Source: Bacteroidales bacterium | Lineage (GTDB): Bacteria > Bacteroidota > Bacteroidia > Bacteroidales > GCA-2748055 | Direction: 5' to 3' | DNA: 56,351 bases | Assembly: GCA_023138875.1 (NCBI GenBank) | Contig: JAGLOO010000046.1 | Coordinates: forward strand, 1-56,351 | In this document: positions 29,402 to 36,443 of the stretch, one piece after another | How the letters are laid out: each line of letters starts with the position of its first letter | Numbering within the stretch: the first letter of the stretch is position 1 | Notes under the pieces: generated by a model | What the model saw: only the letters and a program-made list of their open reading frames with translations | Database searches by the model: none | What the model was told of the DNA's origin: nothing | Made by a program: the position numbers and the translations under genes

Positions 29402-31174
29402 ATGCCTAGGACTTTTGTAGAAAAGATCTTTGATGCTCCTGAAGGGGCTATTGTTTTCAAGCGACCAGATCTGATCCTTTCACATGATAATTCTGCCAGC
29501 ATACGAAAAACCTTCGGGCAGATGGGTGGCAAAAAGGTCCATGATCCGGAACAGCTGGTGGTTGTCCTGGATCACAATGCTCCTCCAACCAATGCAGACC
29601 TGGCCAATACATACCATTCAATACGCGAATTTGTAAAACAACAGGGAATCAGTAAGTTTCATGATGCCGGAAGCGGGATATGTCACCAGTTGATGGCAGA
29701 ATATGCCCGACCTGGGATGGTGATCGTCGGAAGCGACAGCCATACATGTACTGCCGGTGCGTTTAATGCTATGGCAGCCGGAATTGACCGAACAGAAACT
29801 GCAGGTTTGTGGTTGCGGGGAGAAACCTGGTTTCGGGTACCGGAATCTCTGAAGATCAACCTTTCAGGCAGATTGAAGCAAGGTGTATTTGGCAAAGATC
29901 TGAGTCTCTGGATTATCGGAATCCTGGGATCGGCAGGTGCTAATTACATGTCTATTGAATACCATGGGAAAGGTGTGAAGTCATTAACCATTTCTGATCG
30001 CATGACCCTGGCCAACCTTGCTTCCGAAATGGGGGCAAAGAACGCGGTCTTTCCAGCAGACAAGGTACTCCATGAATACCTGGGAGAGAAGGTAGAAGGA
30101 ACATGGGCTGATCAGGGAGCCAACTACGTCCATGAGATTCATATCGACATGGCGGAGGTATATCCATTGGTGGCTGCCCCTCACCATGTGGATAATGTGA
30201 TGGCCCTGGCTGAGGTGGCTGGAATGGATATTCACCAGGGAGTCATAGGGACCTGTACCAATGGCCGGATCGAAGACCTGAGGGAAGCAGCTGCTATGAT
30301 CAATGGAAAAAAGATTAAACCAGGGGTTCAACTGCTGGTGATACCGGCATCACGAGATATTTACCTGCAGGCCATCAAGGAAGGCCTGGTCACACAATTC
30401 CTTGAGGCTGGTGCCAACGTGTTGAGTTCCTCGTGTGGTCCCTGCCTTGGGACAGGCCAGGGAATTCCCGCTGATAACGTCCGGGTGATCTCCTCTGCCA
30501 ACCGAAATTTCCTTGGAAGGATGGGCAATAAAAATGCCGAGATTTACCTGGCTTCACCTGCTGCAGTTGCATTGAGTGCTGTACATGGGAAGATCAAAGA
30601 TCCAAGGAAACTCGGGGGAGCGGAGAAATTCCCCTTTCGGAGAATTCAAAGCAGGAGTATGACAATTGGAGATGAGGAATTCCGGAGGGAGAAAGGTGTC
30701 TGGAATTATTCCGATTGCGACAACCTGAATACGGATCAGATGTTTGCCGGTAGCCTTACATATAAAGTACCGAGTTCAGAGCCTGAGGGGATCTTACCCC
30801 ATCTTTTTGAAGGATTTGATCCCCGGTTTGCAAAAGAAGTGCAGGCAGGCGATATTATCCTGGGTGGAGAAAATTTCGGGTGTGGAAGCTCCAGGGAACA
30901 CCCTGCTGTAGGACTGGCTCATGCAGGGATCAAGGCTGTTATCGTTAAATCCATTAACCGCATCTTCTACCGCTCAGCCATCAATCAGGGCCTTCCTTTG
31001 ATCGTTCATCCTGATGCAGTAAGGGCTTACCACCTGGGCGATAGGGTGGAGGTGGATTTTGAAACAGGAACCATCATGGTGGGAAAAAACAAAATCCCAT
31101 TCGAGGCCGTCCCTGACAAATTGATGGAGATCCTGAAGATGAAAGGCCTGGTAAACTGGATCAGGCAGCAGTAG
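29402..31174 (+). CDS. Fused aconitase/isopropylmalate dehydratase-family enzyme (paralogue 2)
   Basis: A 590-residue fused LeuC-LeuD-type hydro-lyase, clearly different from the enzyme two genes upstream. Cluster cysteines are Cys285 (IGTCTNGR), Cys345 and Cys348 (SSCGPCLGTG). Other marks are VIVGSDSHTCTAGAFNAMA and SSANRNFLGRMG. The swivel part has DNLNTDQMFAGSLTYKV and the more classical NFGCGSSREHPAVGLA, with KSINRIFYRSAINQGL. This enzyme looks closer to LeuCD/homoaconitase proteins than paralogue 1. The two could act in sequence (dehydration and rehydration of different acids) or in separate pathways. No leuA, leuB or citrate-synthase-like gene is in the window. Confidence 0.85.
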   Translation: MPRTFVEKIFDAPEGAIVFKRPDLILSHDNSASIRKTFGQMGGKKVHDPEQLVVVLDHNAPPTNADLANTYHSIREFVKQQGISKFHDAGSGICHQLMAEYARPGMVIVGSDSHTCTAGAFNAMAAGIDRTETAGLWLRGETWFRVPESLKINLSGRLKQGVFGKDLSLWIIGILGSAGANYMSIEYHGKGVKSLTISDRMTLANLASEMGAKNAVFPADKVLHEYLGEKVEGTWADQGANYVHEIHIDMAEVYPLVAAPHHVDNVMALAEVAGMDIHQGVIGTCTNGRIEDLREAAAMINGKKIKPGVQLLVIPASRDIYLQAIKEGLVTQFLEAGANVLSSSCGPCLGTGQGIPADNVRVISSANRNFLGRMGNKNAEIYLASPAAVALSAVHGKIKDPRKLGGAEKFPFRRIQSRSMTIGDEEFRREKGVWNYSDCDNLNTDQMFAGSLTYKVPSSEPEGILPHLFEGFDPRFAKEVQAGDIILGGENFGCGSSREHPAVGLAHAGIKAVIVKSINRIFYRSAINQGLPLIVHPDAVRAYHLGDRVEVDFETGTIMVGKNKIPFEAVPDKLMEILKMKGLVNWIRQQ

Positions 31175-31238
31175 GATTGATACCTCCATCGAACCCGCTC
31201 CAACACCTTTACCCACTCCGGCAATCGATCTTTTTTCT

Positions 31239-31246
31239 TATATTTG
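31239..31246 (+). promoter_or_regulatory. Putative -7 element upstream of tRNA-Arg
   Basis: TATATTTG matches TAnnTTTG and lies about 92 bases before the tRNA. A transcript from here would first pass through three hairpins (31274-31333). Confidence 0.4.
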
Positions 31247-31273
31247 CATCGCAAAATCGGTCTTTGCATTGTA

Positions 31274-31333
31274 AAGTAACTAGTTACTTAAAGCCTAAAA
31301 AGGGCTTTTCGTGAGCTCGTACGGCAAAGCCGT
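31274..31333 (+). other. Hairpin cluster between the asnA operon and tRNA-Arg
   Basis: Three inverted repeats follow one another. AAGTAACTAGTTACTT (31274-31289) is a perfect 16-base palindrome. AAAGCCT / GGGCTTT (31290-31308, loop AAAAA) is a 7-pair stem followed by a short T run. ACGGC AAA GCCGT (31321-31333) is a 5-pair stem. The middle one could be a weak terminator for the operon; the palindrome could be a protein-binding site or a processing signal for the tRNA precursor. Confidence 0.45.
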
Positions 31334-31337
31334 CCTC

Positions 31338-31411
31338 GGTTCCGTAGCTCAGTTGGACAGAGCAACAGCCTTCTAAGCTGTGGGTCGCGCGTTCGAATCG
31401 CGCCGGAATCA
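31338..31411 (+). tRNA. tRNA-Arg (anticodon TCT)
   Basis: A complete cloverleaf can be drawn. Acceptor stem GGTTCCG (31338-31344) pairs with CGGAATC (31404-31410) with one G-T pair, followed by discriminator A. The anticodon arm ACAGC/GCTGT encloses loop CTTCTAA, so the anticodon is TCT, reading AGA/AGG. The T-loop is TTCGAAT. CCA is not encoded. It marks the switch from core genes to accessory genes. Confidence 0.95.
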
Positions 31412-31420
31412 CAAGATATG

Positions 31421-31455
31421 CCTCGTAAACCAGTGTTTACGGGGTGTTCTTTTTA
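31421..31455 (+). terminator. Rho-independent terminator after tRNA-Arg
   Basis: A ten-pair stem CCTCGTAAAC / GTTTACGGGG with loop CAGT is followed by TGTTCTTTTT. It lies ten bases after the tRNA. Confidence 0.85.
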
Positions 31456-31680
31456 TGAGGGGTCACCATGGGGGTCATTATTTCGGGATTCCCATGTCAG
31501 CTTAACTCCTTACCTTTGCCTTATCTACGCTGCCATAGCGGAGATATTTGACCTATTAGGGTGACCGGGGCACTGGCTGCCCTTTTTTAATTATCCTTTG
31601 AAAGAGGAATACTGGATCTGGACCTGTTGAGGATTGATCGGTCGAATGAGAAAGTTCTCAATAGATAAAAAGGTGATTAA

Positions 31681-32412
31681 TTAGCCTGAGTCGTTAATTA
31701 GACCTTCGTCAAGGTCATCGACTAAATCATTTTCAGGAACCTCTTGCTCAAATCTTTTAATGACTAAATCACGAAGGTAAATACCGATGGCTTCAACCAT
31801 AACAAATAAGCTAATAGCCGCCCCTTGATAGGTTGGATTGTTGTAAATGAAATCTTTGACTTTCTTGAAGCTTTGACGTTCAGATGAAGCTCGTATGATA
31901 GCATAACAATTCGTTTGGATATCTAAATACGAATTGTCTAAATCGAATTCGAATAACCCATATAATTCGTCAAAGTGATCATCAATGTAATCCTTTCCTC
32001 CTGAGACCTCAATTAATTCAACTCCGAATTCCGTAAGTATAAGAGGGCTTCCCTCTTTTGTAATCTGATTCCCAATATCTCCTTTAAACAAGTGCCCGAC
32101 AATTCGGTCTACATTTGAGGACATCTTTGTTAATTTCGAAGAAAATGATTGCAGGTCTGCAGAATTTCTTATTCCTATGCCTTGAACATTATTAATTCTT
32201 TCACCCATGGCCGAAAGGCTTACATCAAGGCTCGCAATCTTCGGAACGATATCGTCCAGATTTTTCTTATTGTGCCGCGACCTAAAATCAGCCCTTACAA
32301 TGAAGACTAGAGCTGTCCCAAAAACAACAATACAAGAGACAATAGCCCCCCACGGTAAATCACTCCAAGGGATTGAAGTTGCAGCAGTCGACTGTAAGAT
32401 GACTAATTCCAT
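31681..32412 (-). CDS. Membrane-anchored coiled-coil protein of unknown function
   Basis: I do not recognise a family. The 243 residues have one N-terminal membrane helix (GAIVSCIVVFGTALVFIV, about 22-40), a basic anchor (RADFRSRHNKK), and a region likely to form a coiled coil (LDDIVPKIASLDVSLSAMGERI and following). A soluble helical domain ends in an acidic tail (ENDLVDDLDEGLINDSG). It is the first gene after tRNA-Arg, alone and on the opposite strand. Context suggests accessory cargo; a defence or envelope role would be a guess. Confidence 0.6.
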   Translation of the reverse strand: MELVILQSTAATSIPWSDLPWGAIVSCIVVFGTALVFIVRADFRSRHNKKNLDDIVPKIASLDVSLSAMGERINNVQGIGIRNSADLQSFSSKLTKMSSNVDRIVGHLFKGDIGNQITKEGSPLILTEFGVELIEVSGGKDYIDDHFDELYGLFEFDLDNSYLDIQTNCYAIIRASSERQSFKKVKDFIYNNPTYQGAAISLFVMVEAIGIYLRDLVIKRFEQEVPENDLVDDLDEGLINDSG

Positions 32413-32744
32413 AGTGTATATGTAAACCGATGTACTCTCTGTGAAAACAAATGAAATACGACCTGGTTCATACTAAGGAATACGTAAAGGTTTTGACAGG
32501 GTTTCGTGGTTAAATATCAGGTTTCAATGTTCAATATAGTGATTATTCATAGTTCCTGTCAAGAAAATTAGACTCCACTCCTCAATATTAATCTTTCCCG
32601 CTCATATTCAGGGAAATAAGTATCCAGAATTATCCACTCAATAACCAGAGAGATGCCCTTTTACACATATGATTGTTGAAAAAAGCAGAGGGTTGCTTAG
32701 TCATACTGGTTGATGTAGTGAGGTCGAAAATATCAGCCAGGGAT
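32413..32744. other. Non-coding gap between the orphan membrane gene and the XRE gene
   Basis: AT-rich sequence. I see no convincing ORF, tRNA, strong hairpin or full promoter match. Confidence 0.5.
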
Positions 32745-33032
32745 TCATTCCATTTTCTTCAACAACTCCTCCAGGTCCTTCTTCGTCTGGATCCGGTGAA
32801 GGGTGCCCTGGTACTCCACATAACCACTCACGGCTTTATCTGATCCCCTGAACAGCTGCCAGACTTCAACACCCAACTGGTCGGCGATATGCTCAAGTAA
32901 TTCGAAGCGGGGTTGCTGCTTCTCGGTAATAATCCTGGAAAGGCTATTTTCAGCAATATCCAGGTACTCGGAGAGTTCTTTTGCTGTAAGCCCCCTCTCC
33001 TTAAGAAGTTCTTTGATTCGTAGATAACTCAT
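32745..33032 (-). CDS. XRE-family helix-turn-helix regulator
   Basis: A 95-residue DNA-binding protein. Residues 4-60 form a Cro/CI-type HTH: IKELLKERGLTAKELSEYL, then DIAENSLSRIITEKQQPRFEL and a capping helix, LEHIADQLGVEVWQLF. The last 30 residues (YVEYQGTLHRIQTKKDLEELL) look like a small beta-hairpin plus helix that may bind a ligand or dimerise. Its start codon is only 5 bases from the divergent start of a small operon, so it probably represses that operon and itself. Confidence 0.85.
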   Translation of the reverse strand: MSYLRIKELLKERGLTAKELSEYLDIAENSLSRIITEKQQPRFELLEHIADQLGVEVWQLFRGSDKAVSGYVEYQGTLHRIQTKKDLEELLKKME

Positions 33033-33037
33033 ATATT

Positions 33038-33298
33038 ATGAAACAGCAAAACAATGAGGTCAAACAATTGACCTACGACTATGAAAAGCTAGATGAGTAT
33101 CTCGCGGAATGGATTGATCCTCAGCGATTAAATGAACTTTTTCGAATTCTTCACTGTGAGTTCACAAAAACTCTGATTATCGCGCATAATATGGATTCTT
33201 CAAGCGGCAATGCCGTAAATGATCATTTGTTGTCAATTACATCCCTTGATGAGCTCTTCCAGATCCTGGGGAACATGAAGAAGGGTGGTGAGTCATGA
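33038..33298 (+). CDS. Small protein of unknown function, first gene of a mini-operon
   Basis: An 86-residue, probably all-helical protein (DYEKLDEYLAEWIDPQRLNEL, FTKTLIIAHNM and SLDELFQILGNM). I recognise no family. Start codons of this gene and the divergent XRE gene are separated by 5 bases, so the promoter must lie within the XRE coding region or the true start is later. Its stop overlaps the next gene (ATGA). Confidence 0.6.
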   Translation: MKQQNNEVKQLTYDYEKLDEYLAEWIDPQRLNELFRILHCEFTKTLIIAHNMDSSSGNAVNDHLLSITSLDELFQILGNMKKGGES

Positions 33299-33609
33299 AA
33301 ACAACAGTGAAAGCAAAAGATACAGTCACTCCGGAAAAGAACATCGATGAAATAATAATTTGGGATGATCCCTTAAATATTCAAAGGGATCTTCGGAAGA
33401 TGTTGGATGCATTTTTTCTTTACCATGATGATTTTTACGATGGTGAGAAGGATAGTGTGTATGCTTCGTTCAGGACCTTATCTGATGCCCTCGAGGATAT
33501 GGAACAACTAAACCCCAGGAAGAAAAACAATGCTAGGCTTACCACTCAGGAGAAAGCTGAATTAGATGCAAGTCGGCTTTTAAACCCGGACTTAAGGGGG
33601 AGGATTTGA
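33295..33609 (+). CDS. Small acidic protein of unknown function, second gene of the mini-operon
   Basis: A 104-residue, charged, mostly helical protein (DPLNIQRDLRKMLDAFFLYHDDF, ASFRTLSDALEDMEQL). The tail is TTQEKAELDASRLL. No family is recognised. It starts inside the previous stop and its own stop overlaps the next start, so the three genes are translationally coupled. Confidence 0.55.
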   Translation: MKTTVKAKDTVTPEKNIDEIIIWDDPLNIQRDLRKMLDAFFLYHDDFYDGEKDSVYASFRTLSDALEDMEQLNPRKKNNARLTTQEKAELDASRLLNPDLRGRI

Positions 33610-33950
33610 TGGTACTCAAAGGCAACCTGGAGGAAATGTATGTTTTCGCCTGCCTGGATTCCAGAATAGGCAAAGGATCAAAGGAGACCTTTAAGAAAAC
33701 CTGGGAGGCTTTGGATGCAGAATTGGAGGCTGTCATTAAAATGAGAGAATCACTAGATGGAAAAGAAAAGATCTATCAGCCGGAGATGATCAAAATAATC
33801 GGCAAGAAACGCTATGAGGAAGTTAAAGGCCGAGAACTTGATGTTTTCCTTGATTGTGAAGATGATCCAGACAAGTCTACTTCAAGAGTATGGGCACGCC
33901 GGGAAGATTTTGAGAGGTATTTGAAACTATATACCAATCAGAAGCTATGA
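33609..33950 (+). CDS. Small charged protein of unknown function, third gene of the mini-operon
   Basis: A 113-residue protein: LEEMYVFACLDSRIGKGSK, a helix TFKKTWEALDAELEAVIKM, and IIGKKRYEEVKGRELDVFLD, which may form a small DNA- or RNA-binding unit. The last part, RVWARREDFERYLKLY, resembles the end of helix-turn-helix domains. The ATG at 33609 overlaps the previous TGA by one base. No family is assigned. Confidence 0.55.
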   Translation: MVLKGNLEEMYVFACLDSRIGKGSKETFKKTWEALDAELEAVIKMRESLDGKEKIYQPEMIKIIGKKRYEEVKGRELDVFLDCEDDPDKSTSRVWARREDFERYLKLYTNQKL

Positions 33951-34080
33951 ATCTGATTATTCCATACCTTTATAAGTACAAATCAACCCTTTGATCACCC
34001 TCTTCCTATCCGGTACGATTCGGGTCTGACAGGGAGTACTTTTGAAAATTGGATTGTAAAGCATCCGATCAAAAACGCAG

Positions 34081-34111
34081 GCCGCTTCCTTTAACCGGGA
34101 GGCGGCTTTTT
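34081..34111 (+). terminator. Rho-independent terminator of the mini-operon
   Basis: Stem GCCGCTTCC (34081-34089) pairs with GGAGGCGGC (34098-34106) with one G-T pair, followed by TTTTT. It lies 130 bases after the third small gene and 10 bases before the next ORF. Confidence 0.75.
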
Positions 34112-34121
34112 AACCTCGACC

Positions 34122-34352
34122 ATGGAAGACACTCCAAAACGCATCCAGGAGCTTCAGGACAAGTTATTCCAGGAATATCTATACCCTGGTGAGGTACAGC
34201 TGACAAAAGCCGAATGGAATGAGTTGTGTAGCTATGAACGGGATCACTGGGATAATCAGGATCTTCATGAAACTATAATCGCTGAAATGTTTATCACCTC
34301 ACATCCGGATTATGGTGAGCCGGATAAAGACGGCTTTATCAAGATCATCTAA
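34122..34352 (+). CDS. Small acidic protein of unknown function
   Basis: A 76-residue protein (EDTPKRIQELQDKLFQEYLY, then TKAEWNELCSYERDHWDNQD), probably helical, of unrecognised family. It starts 10 bases after a terminator, so it needs its own promoter or read-through. The codon pattern and clean ends make it plausible, but nothing confirms it. Confidence 0.45.
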   Translation: MEDTPKRIQELQDKLFQEYLYPGEVQLTKAEWNELCSYERDHWDNQDLHETIIAEMFITSHPDYGEPDKDGFIKII

Positions 34353-34422
34353 GGTGTAATTCTGTTCGGTTTTAGCCTCGGTATGACCCCCATATTGGCC
34401 CCTCTATTCATTGGTTGCTTAT

Positions 34423-34554
34423 TTGGCAGGGGATACGGGTGTGTTTTTGGAGTTCAATTACGATTCAACCGGCCATAAAACCGAAACAGCCTCTTTGCAG
34501 TATATCAATGTGAACCGGGAAGAGCAAGTCAAGCTGCGGCAAATGCACTGGTAG
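34423..34554 (+). pseudogene. Possible small ORF or gene remnant
   Basis: A 43-codon frame from a TTG (LAGDTGVFLEFNYD...) to TAG, with protein-like composition (HKTETASLQYINVNREEQ). It lacks an ATG and continues open a few codons upstream. It may be the tail of a degraded gene in an otherwise empty 286-base gap. Confidence 0.25.
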
Positions 34555-34638
34555 AAGAATTCAGAGCATTTGAGGATGATATAATGAATCTCTCAATTTG
34601 AATCTCGACCGAAATTGGTTTGATCAATATTCCTGTGA

Positions 34639-35934
34639 TTATTCTTTCAATATATGAAAGACGGACTGCCCATCATTATGTTTCAGTTTTAAAAAGTACA
34701 CCCCTTCCATCATATCTGACAAATCAATTTTTAACAAGGAATTTGAAGAGTATACATCCCAACTACCTTTCTCTATTACTCTACCCGTCACATCCAATAA
34801 TGTATATTCTATTAATCTCTGCCTTTCTGAATTCATACGGATATAAATAAAATCAGAAGTAGGATTTGGATAGAGACTTATGTTTGCTTTCGGATTTCTT
34901 TCAGAAACCCCAACTGTCGAAGGAGTACCTTTAAAAATCTTCCCGTTAAGTCCAGCCAGCCATGCGTTGGTGCTATCCGGAGCATGCACAGTGGCCAAAA
35001 GCAAATCTGGTACTGAGTCAGGAGTAACAGTCCAGGTTTCACCTTCATCAGCTGTATGATATATTAAGGTGTAAGAGGTGCCGTCTATATCTACGCCGGT
35101 GTTAAACATCCCTGTGGTTGAGGTAGGGAAGGAGATTGAATTAATCATCTGATTTCCGGGAGGATCTAATTCCAGCGACACACCCCATACACCGCTGGGA
35201 CTCGTTCCTGTCTTTTTGTATACTTTACCTACGTTCCCACCGGCAAAACCAACATCATTACTGACAAAAACAATGGTTCTGAGCTGATCCGTATCATCAA
35301 AGAAATTGGTTCCTGTATAACTCCACAGATACGGTGCATTTTCCGGCCTCCTGTGGAAAACCTCCGCAGTCTTTGAGGATCCTATATACTTCCTTCTCCC
35401 AGCCACAAAAGCTGTGGAATCTGAGGTAACAGCAATTGACCTGTGTGCCAGCGGTCCTTCAACCGCTGTAACATATTGCTCTTTCATCCACGTAGTACCT
35501 CCATCTGTAGACATATAAATACTATCACCTGTAATCAGCCATCCCGTGTTGGCATCAGCAAAGGCGATATCATACATGATGGTGGCCCTGAAAGTCGTTA
35601 TCGTTACATCGTTCCATTCAGCCCCACCATCCGTGGTTTTTATGATGGCTCTGTTTAAGGACCCGCCAACAGCCCAACCTGTGTCGCTATCGATGAAGAA
35701 AATCGCTCGTAATTCATCCGTAACGCCACTCATCTGGGTTGTCCAGTTCTGACCTCCATCTGTTGTACTTACGATTACCCCATTCCTGCCTACTGCCCAA
35801 CCTGTAAGGTTGTCTGTAAAAAAGACATCATTCAGCGCATCTGTGACGCCACTGCTTTGCTCCGTCCATTCAAAATTCTGTGCAAGAAACACTGTGCTGA
35901 TACAGAGAAAGAATACTGTAACAAATAGTCTCAT
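34639..35934 (-). CDS. Secreted Ycf48-like beta-propeller protein with type IX sorting tail
   Basis: A 431-residue exported protein with signal peptide (MRLFVTVFFLCISTVFLAQ). Repeats of about 45-50 residues are marked by TGWAVG and STTDGG..W patterns: NLTGWAVGRNGVIVSTTDGGQNW, DTGWAVGGSLNRAIIKTTDGG, ANTGWLITGDSIYMSTDGG. These are BNR/Ycf48-type propeller blades. The last 75 residues form a type IX secretion C-terminal domain: ISLYPNPTSDFIYI, YTLLDVTGRVIEKG and MEGVYFLKL. It should be carried across the outer membrane and attached to the surface or released. Ligand is unknown. Confidence 0.85.
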   Translation of the reverse strand: MRLFVTVFFLCISTVFLAQNFEWTEQSSGVTDALNDVFFTDNLTGWAVGRNGVIVSTTDGGQNWTTQMSGVTDELRAIFFIDSDTGWAVGGSLNRAIIKTTDGGAEWNDVTITTFRATIMYDIAFADANTGWLITGDSIYMSTDGGTTWMKEQYVTAVEGPLAHRSIAVTSDSTAFVAGRRKYIGSSKTAEVFHRRPENAPYLWSYTGTNFFDDTDQLRTIVFVSNDVGFAGGNVGKVYKKTGTSPSGVWGVSLELDPPGNQMINSISFPTSTTGMFNTGVDIDGTSYTLIYHTADEGETWTVTPDSVPDLLLATVHAPDSTNAWLAGLNGKIFKGTPSTVGVSERNPKANISLYPNPTSDFIYIRMNSERQRLIEYTLLDVTGRVIEKGSWDVYSSNSLLKIDLSDMMEGVYFLKLKHNDGQSVFHILKE

Positions 35935-36443
35935 TATAAATTATTTAGGTTAGAAATAATGAAGTGATCCTATGATGTTATAATAAAGATATGAAATAAT
36001 ATCCTGAATTTAACCTAAATACTATTTCAATCTTTTCCTGGCTTTGGTGGCGCAGGGAATAATTTAAATTGGCGGCTCCCATTCTCCAATAATCAAGACA
36101 TAAGGACGATACAGGAACGAATTGGAGTCTATATTGGAGTCGGAATCGGACGAAACGCACTTCTTATACTACTGGTTTCCTGGACTGCATCGAGGATCTG
36201 ACCAGGACCAGGTTTCGAGCGAATCTCTGGATCTTCAGCTGGTGAGTGGTCAATTCTCTGTTTTTCCGCATGATGTTCATAATCCGGTTGAATGTATTAC
36301 ATACTGTCGGATAGCTCTCAGGGCCTGGCCAGCTTCTTAGAGAATTGTCAGCGAAGAACCTCCAGGAAAAGATATCCTTATCAATGAATATATTTGTTTC
36401 CTGTTCATGAGAATAAGTATCTCGACAATACATTCATCATAGA
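35935..36443. other. Gap between the Ycf48-like gene and the insertion sequence
   Basis: No gene I trust. An 89-codon frame on the minus strand (36164-36433) has some protein-like stretches (NTFNRIMNIMRKNRELTT), so the segment could hold a degraded gene, but I cannot match it to a family. Confidence 0.3.
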
